From Aporrectodea caliginosa (taxonomy: Eukaryota > Annelida > Clitellata > Crassiclitellata > Lumbricidae): a DNA stretch of 64,000 nt. Every line of letters starts with the position of its first letter. The first letter of the stretch is position 1. The stretch is taken from assembly GCA_020284085.1 (NCBI GenBank), contig JACEVL010001161.1, forward strand, positions 4,456,930 through 4,520,929. The letters run 5' to 3'. A program made the position numbers and the translations under genes. Under the pieces are notes generated by a model. The model searched no databases and was not told the DNA's origin. It saw only the letters and a program-made list of their open reading frames with translations. Of this stretch, positions 24,101-33,749 are shown one piece after another.

Positions 24101-24916
24101 AAATAAATATTGGCAAAAGCCTGTCACGTCAACTTGTTGTCTTCCCGTCAAATTTTTATATGGCGGACAACTTGAGGGTCGGTTAGGGCCAGGTTAGTAT
24201 TCGTGTGGTCGTTTAGTGTCAAATTAGGCGTCGGGAGGGTCGGTTAGGGTCAGGGTTAGGGTTAGTTTCGTTAATCCCTTAACTACTGCGCTATTGATGG
24301 TTCGGCTTTCACGCCATAGATATGTGCAATCGCCCATAGATTATTTGCGGACGGTTCCGTAGAAAAGAAATTACGGCACCGTCCGGACGGTTCCGTAGCC
24401 AGTGCCATCGATATAAGTATATCTGCCTATTCAACAGTTTATTTGTTAATTATATTCATTCGAGTCGGACTTAGAAAATAATTTCGGGGATCCGGCTGAA
24501 ATTCGTTTCGGGGATTCGGGTTTCGAGGATTCGGCCCGCACCCAGATGGACTGGCTGAACAGGTTAAGCGTTTCCTGTTTCACCATAATTGTGTTCCATT
24601 TACAGGTGTCTGTGCTGAGACAATTGATCAGTGTATCATGATCGACCATTTCAAACACTGCACTTTTATATTAAGGACAGCAAGCAGTGTGACAATTGAC
24701 AAATCAGGAGACAATATATTTGGTGTTGCTGACTTTTGAGATGTTGTAGTAATTCACAGATGTTTTTACCCTATTCTGGATTAGCTTGACAAAACCCACC
24801 ACACAAAGAAAGAATACATGTTTAACAATAATTACACAGATGGACTCTAACCTTAACTGCAGAAGTTTCTGTTGATATGAACAGCTGGCTGACCGCAGAC
24901 ACTGTCTCAGCGACAT
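18070..24916 (-). CDS. MRPL48: Mitochondrial ribosomal protein L48 (mL48), six exons
   Basis: This encodes a large-subunit protein of the mitochondrial ribosome, acting in the matrix. I joined six minus-strand exons with GT-AG introns: 24916-24852, 23107-23050, 22335-22205, 20945-20843, 19027-18938 and 18180-18070. They total 558 nt (185 aa plus stop), and phases agree at every junction. The N-terminus MSLRQCLRSASCSYQQKLL is Arg/Ser/Leu-rich without acidic residues, like a mitochondrial presequence. The core shows YEPPYL, FPSYETLNIRMRGYDFAVLE and YVHHL. Then come HEYDLALYERTVQ, APLFFEVLRLNMPAGIQL and VKEVDLAEEEFRYVPDL, all in the order of animal mL48 (uS10-like fold). Length is close to the roughly 200 aa usual for the family. 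Introns hold MITEs, a nested TE and a SINE. The first exon is least certain; a TTTATTTAG acceptor-like site abuts its ATG, so a 5'UTR exon may precede it. Confidence 0.88.
18328..18500 (+). repeat. Dispersed repeat, copy 2, in MRPL48 intron 5
   Basis: TTATGGGTCGTCCATAAAG and CATTACCCTGCCCGGTTC match copy 1 at 16563-16735 in the same orientation. Confidence 0.7.
18938..19027 (-). CDS. MRPL48: MRPL48 exon 5
   Basis: 90 nt, 30 codons, phase 0 at both ends. Acceptor GCTCTTAG, donor GAG|GTAGGG. Encodes the APLFFEVLRLNMPAGIQL segment. Confidence 0.88.
19623..19957 (+). mobile_element. tRNA-derived SINE insertion with 13-bp target duplication
   Basis: The direct repeat CATCAGTCACTTC at 19610-19622 and 19958-19970 brackets the insertion. 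From about 19750 it has a tRNA-like head, with an A box in GTGGTGTAGCGGTATG and a B box GGTTCGAATTT. A core and a (CAT)n tail follow. The first 120 bp before the head end in ATATTATTA, so two SINE units may be joined. It lies in MRPL48 intron 4. Confidence 0.65.
20843..20945 (-). CDS. MRPL48: MRPL48 exon 4
   Basis: 103 nt, entered in phase 2 and left in phase 0. Acceptor CCATTGCAG, donor CAG|GTTTCA. Encodes VPARTSKIQSFKPQSS and HEYDLALYERTVQ. Confidence 0.87.
22205..22335 (-). CDS. MRPL48: MRPL48 exon 3
   Basis: 131 nt. Acceptor TGTTTGGCAG, donor consensus GTGAGT. Encodes the most diagnostic stretch, FPSYETLNIRMRGYDFAVLE followed by YTKYVHHL. Confidence 0.9.
22622..22992. mobile_element. hAT MITE with 8-bp TSD, in MRPL48 intron 2
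   Basis: The left end is CAGTGCTTCCCAAAC and the right end GGTAAGCACTG. Subterminal GGACCGG(C/T) motifs recur at both ends in inverted orientation. The perfect 8-bp duplication CTCTAGAT lies at 22614-22621 and 22993-23000. The 8-bp TSD and CAGTG...CACTG termini define the hAT superfamily. 371 bp, non-coding. Confidence 0.92.
23050..23107 (-). CDS. MRPL48: MRPL48 exon 2
   Basis: 58 nt, entered in phase 2, left in phase 0. Acceptor GATTTTAG, donor TTG|GTGAGT. Encodes RTYSLYEPPYL, similar to the conserved stretch just before the mL48 core. Confidence 0.78.
23849..24543. mobile_element. hAT-like element (8-bp TSD) carrying a nested insertion
   Basis: The outer ends carry GGCCGAATCC- and CCGAATCCCCGAAA-type inverted repeats (left start GGGGTCAGCCCGAATCC). 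The perfect duplication AGATGGAC flanks it at 23841-23848 and 24544-24551. It is interrupted by the Mutator-like element at 23992-24406. Lies in MRPL48 intron 1. Confidence 0.8.
23992..24406. mobile_element. Mutator-like MITE with 97-bp TIRs and 9-bp TSD
   Basis: The 97-bp inverted repeats at 23992-24088 and 24310-24406 differ at only four positions. The 9-bp duplication ATCGATATA lies at 23983-23991 and 24407-24415. Long TIRs plus a 9-bp TSD are the hallmark of MULEs. The interior is short (221 bp), non-coding, and has GGTTAGGG-like motifs. Few TIR mismatches imply a recent insertion. Confidence 0.9.
24852..24916 (-). CDS. MRPL48: MRPL48 exon 1 (coding start)
   Basis: The ATG is at 24914-24916 and the donor is TTAAG|GTTAGAG. 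Encodes MSLRQCLRSASCSYQQKLL, a plausible mitochondrial targeting sequence. It leaves two bases that fit exon 2. The donor is not perfect and the Kozak context is weak, so this is the least secure exon. Confidence 0.65.
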
Positions 24917-26770
24917 CTAAATAAAGATGTTAAAGAAGGTCAAGACCATCAGAAAACCACACAACACATGCCAGTAAAACATCAAACAGTGACACTAGGC
25001 CCCAAAGGAAAAGCCTCGGAGGCTTATGACAACATTTTGGTCACACTCAAAATATGACAACATTTGGTCACCCTCAAGGCCTGGCCATGGCCTCACCAGA
25101 CTCTATTGGAGTCAGCAATTACTGTATGTATGTTTGCATGAATGTGTTTTTAAATTACGCATGTGCGCACGTATGCAAGCATGCATGAACATAGAATTCC
25201 TATACTGATTATTGACATTAGTCTCCCGCCGTCTCAATGACCTAGCAGAAGGAAGAACGCATCCATGCTCAATCGATTTGGGATACTATACTTTATCTAA
25301 TAGTATTACTGACACAGAGCAGCATACTGTTACAGTAACGATCATCATAAAACATGTGATACTGCTAGACGCTTTTAGTGTTGTCACTGAAACCCTTGGC
25401 GAGGGCATGACCAGGTTGCTGAGCGATAATAAGAGCATCGTATGTTAAACACGTTTTACAATCTCAGAACATGCACATCGTATGCAAAAGTATAGTTTCT
25501 ACAAATGGAAGATAAAACACTATTCCTCAAAGGTAACATACCATTTGCTTTATATGTATTTTTTAAAATTGCAGATGACTTTTATCGCATAAAACAAAAA
25601 TAACCCGGATCACAGATTTAAAACGCTTATACTTTTAGCCACTTTTGTAGCGCTCTCATTTTTATCGTTAGAACTCTCGAGACAACAATGCAAAGGAAGA
25701 CTGGATTCAGAAAGAGGAGTTCGCTCGATAGTCTGATAATATTATTACGAATAGACCATGCACGGAGGGACAATTTGAGTTAATTACGAAGGCTCGAGAC
25801 TCGAAATATGAAGTTACGCCACTGGGAATAAGGTTCATTACTCATTTGAAAATGGATCTCTGGCAATTGTGTTTAGAATTCTCCATCATTTTTTAATTGA
25901 CGCCATGGTAAAAAAAAGCGGGGTAAAATTGTAGCTAGCATAACCCGAACAGCCACCCCATCGCCCCTGGAACTCAATAGGGCCTACGCTTAGGCCTAGG
26001 CCTAGCTAGGCTACTCACAGAAAAGTCACAGATTAATTAGCTTAACTGAGACGTCGTTTTTCTGGTGGGCGATTTTACTGGGCTGATCCATATTAAAATG
26101 CAAATGTGAAATGTAAGGGCTTGCGTTTTTTATTTAACGACTCTGCTAATTTTCCAGTAAAGTTGAGTAAACTGATCGTGTAAGAACCTTCGCCACTGAT
26201 TAACCCTCACATGGCAAACCGATAGGCCTATTATAGCCGTAGGCCTACGTCTTTCTCACGGAACGACTGCATTATGCACATGAGCGTTGTGGGAAGCAGA
26301 TCTCTATAGGTATTAGCGCCAACCGTTTCTTCACTTAAGAGTTTGGCGAGTCATTTTAGAATTTCACCAATCGTTATCTCCAACTTCCTAAAACGCTACT
26401 CAAAAGCTAAGCACCTGCTTATTCGCGAACGCTGCGTTATAATAGGCTATAACAGAGGAATTGCTGAGATGTCTATCCAGAGACCAGAGAGGTGGCAGAG
26501 GGTCTGCTTAATGTGGGTTTCGTCGAAGACAAGGAAGCTTGGATGACGGAGGATTAGATAGATTATGGTGATAATTCTTGAAGAGGCGAGACTTTAATTT
26601 GGAGAGGAGAGGTACTATAAGTAGGCCTACAGGAGCCAGAGGCAGATAATTAATCAGAGGCGAAAATCTTACACTTTCTCAGTTGGTGGATAAGAGTAGT
26701 ACCACTCAACTGAAACCATACTGACTTCCCTTTACAATAAACTTGTTCTGCCATCTCTCATAGCAAGTCT
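24917..26770. other. Upstream region of MRPL48, no gene recognised
   Basis: It should contain the MRPL48 promoter. I see no clear TATA box or other coding exon. A cluster of TAGGCCTA palindromes lies at 25985-26010 and 26225-26250. Confidence 0.4.
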
Positions 26771-26779
26771 CTTGTCTCT

Positions 26780-26960
26780 GCCTACTTAAGACCTTAATTG
26801 ACAATTCAGCAGCTTTCGATGCCATTGACCACAATATCTTACTGCAAAGACCTGTTTCGGTTTTACTGACACTGCTCTCCTCTGGATTCAATCCTATTTC
26901 TCTTCCTGCTATTTCTCCTTTAAAACACCAGAAGCCTCATGTCCTCTCCCTTGCTGTCTG
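26780..26960 (+). mobile_element. LINE reverse transcriptase relic
   Basis: The plus strand reads NSAAFDAIDHNILLQRP, close to the LINE RT segment DLSAAFDTIDHNILLQRL, followed by LLSSGFNPISL in a degraded frame. Confidence 0.65.
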
Positions 26961-26999
26961 ATCTTCTCAGTGAGTCAGTGACAGTATAGGCCGGGTTAG

Positions 27000-27125
27000 T
27001 GTACTCGTTATAACCAAGTTGGCTCAGCGCACAAGTGGAGCTGAAATCCCAAATTTCTGCCACAGTGAAGACTTGAACCTCTGACTTCTCAGCTGACAGT
27101 CCAGCATTTAACCGCCAGACCAGTG
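27000..27125 (-). mobile_element. tRNA-derived SINE head, reverse orientation
   Basis: The minus strand from about 27125 has an A-box-like TGGCGGTTAAATGCTGG and a good B box GGTTCAAGTCT about 45 bp later, with no closing acceptor stem. This fits a SINE head rather than a functional tRNA gene. Confidence 0.45.
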
Positions 27126-27463
27126 CTGTCCAACCTTTTTCACTCCGTGGACCACCAAAGAAATTCTTCTTGAAGCCGAGGGTCGCACCAGTAAACTCAA
27201 AAGCAACAACTAAAATTTATTGAAAATTATTAACTGTATTAAAATTTAATAAAACTTTAAACAAGTTTATTGCATCATGGTAACTGGTAACTGGATTTTT
27301 GTGTTCACACTGTCAAACAATAAACCAAGTTATAAACGAATAGCTATGCAAGTAGATCAGTGACTTTGTCTATTGCTTCTTTTTTTTATAAAATTGCAAA
27401 AATTTAGTGAGCTCGGGCGCACCACTTAAAATCAGCCTACACGCCGCATGTTGGACAGCACTC
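27121..27463. mobile_element. hAT-like MITE, old
   Basis: The left terminus CAGTGCTGTCCAACC has an inverted counterpart, GTTGGACAGCACT, at 27450-27462. No 8-bp duplication survives. Non-coding. Confidence 0.65.
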
Positions 27464-27530
27464 TATACTAGACTATCATGCACCTCATCAAAGAAATGAT
27501 CTGTAAGAGAGCTACAATGTCATTGGGGGG

Positions 27531-27747
27531 GCCCGATAGCACATTGGATAACATCTGGCACAGAGACCGAGAGGTACCGAGTTCGAGCCCCCGTTGGGCG
27601 GATATGCTTTGTAGGCTGCTATTAGCGCCGTTGTATTGCAGGCTGTCTGTTCTGTTAGTAGTTAAGATTTAAATTGCATAACATGTAAATGTACAGCGCA
27701 GTGCGTTTGTCAGGCGCTTATTAAAGAAAAGATATTATTATCATTAC
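27531..27747 (+). mobile_element. tRNA-Arg-like SINE, full length
   Basis: The head GCCCGATAGCACATTGGATA carries an A box, and GAGTTCGAGCCCC the B box. The 3' GTTGGGC can pair partly with the 5' GCCC. A body of about 130 bp ending GCGCTTATTAAAGAAAAG and a (ATT)n tail follow. The body recurs at 56058-56185 and around 59123-59390. Confidence 0.75.
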
Positions 27748-28418
27748 ATGGTGTATTAACCATGAAAGATAAGCAGGGTGGCAGACAATCTGCACATGCT
27801 TTGTACGTGAGGAGACGCAGGAGTGCCAGCTTGAAGTGGATACAATACAACTAATATGATAAGGCCCTCCTTCCTTTGGACAATGAAACATTCCCTTTGT
27901 TCGCTAAGATGCATCAGTGTACATGTAAATCTCATAGACAGCCATGTTCACAGTGCCTTTGGTAGGTTCTTCATAGGCCTATGCACCCTATAAAAGTCTC
28001 AATACAATGTCATGTACATACATGCAAATTTTAAGCCAGTTCAGAGAATGAAGAGCAGGTGTTCTGTGGTCTCAGTATGCGAGTCCAAGACATATTAGCA
28101 CATTCTGGAGCATTATTCTAGTTATGGAAAACTGTTCAGACCATACAGTATAGTGTTCCAGTAGTCCAGTCTCATCAGAATATGGATGTGTATCAGTGTT
28201 TTCAGTTATGCTAAATCCAGAGTAGAACAGAGTTGTTCGATTCTTCTGCGCAGTGAGCCTGCATGTCCTTGACAAAAAGGAACTGCAATGCCAGCTTCAG
28301 GCGACATGTTAATCTAGCTAAATACTGGATGAAAATAAGGAAATGAAATGTTTCTGTCAAAAAAAGGACTGGAACGCCACTCCGGTGCATTCTCGTCCCA
28401 ACTGATCCCTGCTTCTGA

Positions 28419-28905
28419 GGGTTCCACGACAACTTGTCTACAGACTTTTCGTCTACGACACTTCATCTACAGACATCTCACCGACAGACATTTTGCATAC
28501 GAAATGATTTGATATTGTAACTTTCAAATGGATGCAGGATTGATGATTGATAAAAAACGCTCTTTCCCTAAATGGAAATGGGATTGATGAAAACATTCCT
28601 GTATTGAATAGAAGCTGGATTGATCTAAATAATTTTTCCTGTAAATAGAACCTGGATACCAAGCTGGATGGATGGATGGATGAAACTATGTGTTCGATTC
28701 AATAGAAGGTGGATTGATGAAAATAATTATTTCCCTAATTAGAAGCTGGATCCATGAAAATATTTAGTATGTTTTAAGAAAGCGGCCTCTGTTGATTAGC
28801 CCTATTATGGATACAGCTACACTCGTATGTGAAATGTCTGTCGGCGAAATGTCTGTAGACGAAGTGTCGTAGACGAAAAGTCTGTAGACGACTTGTTGTT
28901 TTACC
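28419..28905. mobile_element. TIR element with long inverted repeats and 8-bp TSD
   Basis: Inverted repeats of about 80 bp built from GTCTACAGAC, TTTTCGTCTACGACACTTC and GACAGACATTT lie at 28419-28500 and 28826-28905. The direct repeat GCTTCTGA is at 28411-28418 and 28906-28913. The interior is filled by the roughly 37-bp minisatellite. hAT-like by TSD length; 487 bp, non-coding. Confidence 0.85.
28520..28760. repeat. Minisatellite, about 37-bp unit
   Basis: Five to six imperfect copies of AGAAGCTGGATTGATGAAA plus an AATAATTATTTCCCTAA stretch, with a small (GGAT)n burst. The unit is shared with 15418-15545 and 55310-55410. Confidence 0.7.
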
Positions 28906-28979
28906 GCTTCTGATGTAAAACAAGCATGTTCGAGAAGCTGCAACTACATGTATTTCGGGTTAAGCATGACACCATGATT

Positions 28980-31620
28980 GCAATTGTAACTAACATTTAT
29001 ATAGCGCCGCTCAGAAATTGGCAGCGCTCTCGACCTGTGTCAGCGAACAGGAAAGTCTTAAGGCTGGGGAAAGTAAAGCAGGAAATAGAGAGTAAGAGTT
29101 GATTGCACTGCAGGAGCTTAGAGGAATGGTCAAACTAGCTAAGCTCGGTTTTTTGTCAGAATTTTAGTTTGAAGCGTATAGACAGATTCCACTACATGAC
29201 ATGACCCATGCAGGCATGATGTCGTTTGGTAACATCTACAAAATTACGTTAAACAACATATCTAAATGAGTACATAAATAAACAAAATTCGACAGGTAAC
29301 ACCAGTAATTGCCCCGTCTTGCATACCAAAAAGTCTAATTAACAAAAACAATAAAAAAACATTAAAATGCTATTTCTGAATACTAACCGTGCTCAGCTAA
29401 CTGAAAGCTGTGCAAAAACCACACAATACAACAAAACCACCAAGCTCAATTCAACATCACAAATTAGGCATCCTATTTGAGGTACTCAGTGTTACTTACC
29501 TCAATACATCTTTTTGAATGGATTTGATAGCATCGCTACTGCATTACTGTGAATTATTTCAAGTCACGGGTTTGCAATCAAAACTTCAAAACAAAAAACT
29601 ACACCAGAGGAGCACTCTATGAAAAACTGAATTTGCAAAATAGCATAACTTTGAAAAAGCTCATCATGCATCTTTGAACTGGTCATTGTAAACTTGACCA
29701 AAACCGAAGCCTAAGCAAATAATTTTCCCAGAACCCGAGGCCTGGATGAAACTAGTACACTAACCAAAAATCTGAATTGTTGTTATCTACCAAGAAGTGA
29801 ACATAAATGTAACAATATTTTATGTTGCTAATGACACTTCTCAAAATCATGCTTCTCAAGCTCGATGATCTTTTGGCAATAATACACCAATTTCATGATA
29901 GGACATCATTTTTAACCATCCAATTTGCAATAATAAGAAGAAAACAATCACAGAAATAAAATATCTAGAACTGTCATCATTTTCAGATATTTGTTTCACA
30001 GACAATTAAATAGATACATATTAACAATTCAAAAAATTGCATTAATCACTAGGACTCAGCTGATTTAATACCTCAACCAACTCTGTGTACAAATAAATAC
30101 TATCAGTCAATGATATCTACATACAAAGAAATTAAAAGACTGTTCTACAAATTTGTACACATATAATACGAGAATACTTAAAGAAGCAAATTTCAGCAGC
30201 ATACCCCAACAAACATGAGTGAATTCTTATGTACAGTTTTATAGCAGGGGTTAAACACACTAATCGGTTTTATAATCCTGTTTCTACATGTACACATAAA
30301 CAGACTTACTTACAGACGATAGTTGTATGTTTTTTTAAAAAAAGTACAAGCATACATAAACATGCAGTCCAAGCAGTAACATGTCAAACCTATCAAATGC
30401 TTGCTGCCTAAAACTAGTTTTATGTGCTTAATTAGCACAAGCAAGTGATTTATTCTGTTTTAATAGGTCAGACATCTATTGGGCTGAAGTCCACTGCATA
30501 ATTCTCTTCCTAGGCATAACAGTCAAGAAATACTGCTACAGTATAAAAATAGGTCAACACTACTGCAGATTCACAATCCACTCTACATATCAACAATTGA
30601 AAATCCAACTCAATTAACATGTTTCAAGATAGTTCTCATTATAAGTAAATAAAAGATTGAGATTGATTAATTGTATTACAAGAGTCTATCTCATATTTTA
30701 AGGACATCGTCAAGTCTCTGCATTCCTCTGATTTCATTTTCATAAATGTATTTGTTCACAGTTTGTTGTTATTCCTGCCTTCCTCCCTCACTCCTCCCTT
30801 CTCTCCTTCGTGCTCTCTCTATCCTTTTATCCCTCCCCCTCTTCCTCCAGCTGTCTTTCCACCACCCTCCGAACATTCCTTCGGTTCCATCAAATACAAC
30901 TGAGTCACTCAATTTGTTGCTGCATATTCACTGTCACTTCACCAAAATCACCTATTTTCTCATTTTAATAAAAGTCGTTCCATCCTCTGAGCACCTCTGA
31001 TTATTTTCTTGGAGTAGCACTAAATAAATTTCCTTAATGAATAAATAAATATAATCAATCTCATTTTAATTCACCTAGGTCACTTAAAATCTACTTCATA
31101 GTCTACTCCTTTTGCAGAGTATATTTCAGGGATCAGCATAAATCATAACAGAGACAAAATCTCTCTCAAGATTACATAGGTATAATAAATCAAAAAGGCA
31201 AAATACTTTAACAGATTTAGTTCAAGTTTAGAAAGTGGCACAACAATCTGTACACACACATATGACAAACCTATAAATTGCATCCAAAGAACACAATAGA
31301 ACTGAGAGTTTAAGGCATAAACAATGTAAAATGACAAACCTTGAATTAAGAAATGAATCTCTGACACTTTGAAAGTAATGTTGGAAAAATGATATAATGT
31401 TGATATAACATGATCAGAACAACTATGGACATATTTGTCTGATAATAAAACCAACGAGGCTTTATAAATCAGGCTTTATTTTAGAAGAAAAACTGGAATC
31501 AAGAACCAAAATCCATATTTCCCCAGTGCAATTACAATTGAGCGTACAAATAAAATTACTTTCAAGAGCTTTGAATAGGACTACTTGGCCATCGTAAAGT
31601 GATCACAGATCATAATATTA
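28980..31620. other. AT-rich intergenic sequence, no recognisable gene
   Basis: An ATTTATATAGCGCCGCTCAG block near 29000 resembles the reverse of the LINE/SINE 3' ends. A pyrimidine-rich tract lies at 30775-30850. No exons were recognised on either strand. Confidence 0.4.
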
Positions 31621-31629
31621 TGGAAGACG

Positions 31630-32114
31630 AAATCATCGCTATTGAACAACTTCACTGGCTCCCTCTATCTATCTGCCCGAATACAATTCACAAGTTCTTA
31701 TTTTAGTCCTTAAGTCTCAATTTGGTCTTGCTCCGAAGTACCTTTGCAATCTCGTTTGTCATTTGTTTATCATTTTGCATTGTCTCAGTTGGGTCTTGCT
31801 CCGAAGTACCTTTGCAGTCTCATTTTTCGCCCCTCACTGCCACTTCGCTACGTCATCTTCAATCCTCTGATCAGCTTGACCTCTTTGTTCCCTGCATCAG
31901 GACCGCCATGACTCAATCCAGATCCTTTGCATGCATAGGTCCCTCGCTGTGGAATGGACTTCCCCCAGCGGTCCGCTCCGCCATCCTCTCTGGCAGTCTT
32001 TCCTCATCTTTTTCTAAACTAAAATCCTGCCTTTTCTCTTGGGGTGCTTCTGAAAGGCTCTTGCTCAGAGAAGCGCTTTATTAATGTCCAAACAAACACA
32101 ATACAATACAATAT
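31630..32114 (+). mobile_element. LINE 3' end (CR1/L2-like) with ATACAATACA tail
   Basis: Frames read HWLPLS, then LRHLQSSDQLDLFVPCIRT and SRSFACIGPSLWNGLPPAVR, then KLKSCLFSWG: the C-terminus of a LINE ORF2. A GCGCTTTATTAATGTCC block and an ACAATACAATACAAT tail follow (32098-32114). An internal duplication of about 40 bp (TTGCTCCGAAGTACCTTTGCA at 31729 and 31796) disrupts the frame. Confidence 0.82.
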
Positions 32115-32119
32115 TCAGT

Positions 32120-33335
32120 TAACCAGAACACTGTTCAACGAAAAGACACCAAAAGGAAGACTGTTAAGTGCAGCTGCTGACTAGTCATCTAGATTCTGAG
32201 GAAGTGCTACAACTAAACAAACCTGCAGGATTATAAATGATAGCAAGCTGCTGGAAAGCACAGATGGGCAAGATGAACCATTAACTTAGCTAATTTAAGT
32301 GACAAGTTAAACCTGACCTAATGAAAACTGCAAAAGCCTATATCAACTCTAGTCACAAGCTAAATATTTAATCTAATCTGACATTAATTTCCAGTTAATG
32401 TAATTAATTAAAGTAATTAATTTTCATACAGCACCTACCCTTAATTTCCAATTAATGTAATTAATTAATTTAATTAATTACTTAAAGTAATCGATTTCCA
32501 TATGCACATGTATTAATTCAAAAGTTTTCTAGCATCCATTTAGTCATTGATTGAATGAAAACCCATACAAAACATTACAGCCAATGCTTCTTGGCCAGAT
32601 TACAGTCTAGTGCCAATCTAATATAGCCTCAATTATCAGGTAATTTTGCAAACAGCTCAATTTTGCATGATTTATTCAACAGTGTACAGCACCATCATCC
32701 AATATGCAAGTTTAAAAATCAGAATCTATAAAAAAACAAGCGAAACAACATTTCAGTTCAGATAATAACTCAAGCTAATGTTACAGACTAAAGCAGGCCA
32801 CATTCTCATTCGCATAAAACTTTTTCTAAATACCATACCATAAGAGCACCAATTTGTTTACAATAATCTACGCCTTACAGTAACACTTTACAAAAAGATG
32901 CAATACTAACAGAGGTTATTAAAAAATTCTCCGTTTAATACTAATTAATTGTTTAATAATAATTCCGTGAAAAAGACTATGATGTATGTTTATTTACAGA
33001 CTAAAGATTTCTGTAATTTCACTGTACAACATATTATATGCATCAAGCTCTTCGATATTCAGACCATCAGTACAGCAGAGAGCTCTGCTTTTTTATAGGT
33101 GAAATTACATAAAAATGACACTATCAGACTTCGAGGCTTCGCAGCATTTTCTCTCATTTTAAACAACTACGAGCAGAAACTTCAAAAGCAACCATCCTTT
33201 ATCAGACCAACAGTTATTATCAAAAGCAATGAGAGACAAAAAAATAAATGGAGGCTTGCCCTAATTTATCTTACTACCAGGGGTGTCAAAATTTAAGAAG
33301 ACAGCCCGGTTATCTATGTCCTTTTCGAGCAGGTA
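32120..33335. other. AT-rich sequence with TAATTAAT repeats
   Basis: A palindromic TTAATTTCCARTTAATGTAA unit is repeated at about 32385-32480. No gene was recognised. Confidence 0.4.
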
Positions 33336-33343
33336 CCTGACTG

Positions 33344-33735
33344 CAAAGCTCGAGGGTACGTACCATACGTATTCTATTTTTTGAAAGGTACGTACGTTTT
33401 TAACGTACCCTATTTTAGGGTACGTAAACAATACAAAAATACGTTAACCACGTCATCGCTCATTATAAGAATGTTCAATTTAATTTAAGCAAACAACCAC
33501 AACCCAGTATACAGCGTAGTAAATTGCTGCAATGCTATATTGTAGGTCTATGTTTATCCAGCAGACATTGCACTTAATGCACTAATGTCAGATTATACGT
33601 AGGCTATGTGTCGCGGAGTAAACCATAAACAAAATTTTCGTGTATGATACGTACCATACATGTATTCTATTTTTTGAAAGGTACGTACGTATTTTAACGT
33701 ATTCTATTTTAGGGTACGCGTACCCTCGAGCTCTG
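33344..33735. mobile_element. hAT-like MITE with 8-bp TSD
   Basis: The left end CAAAGCTCGAGGGTACG and the right end (inverse CAGAGCTCGAGGGTACG) are followed by inverted copies of TTCTATTTTTTGAAAGGTAC. The perfect duplication CCTGACTG lies at 33336-33343 and 33736-33743. 392 bp, non-coding. Confidence 0.88.
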
Positions 33736-33749
33736 CCTGACTGCCTATC

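Noticed and set aside
24240..24270. Telomeric array
   Set aside because: Only a few imperfect GGTTAGG copies inside a MITE; not a telomere or interstitial telomeric block.
27531..27602. Functional tRNA-Arg gene
   Set aside because: The acceptor stem is only partly paired and the unit continues into a SINE body found elsewhere without the head.
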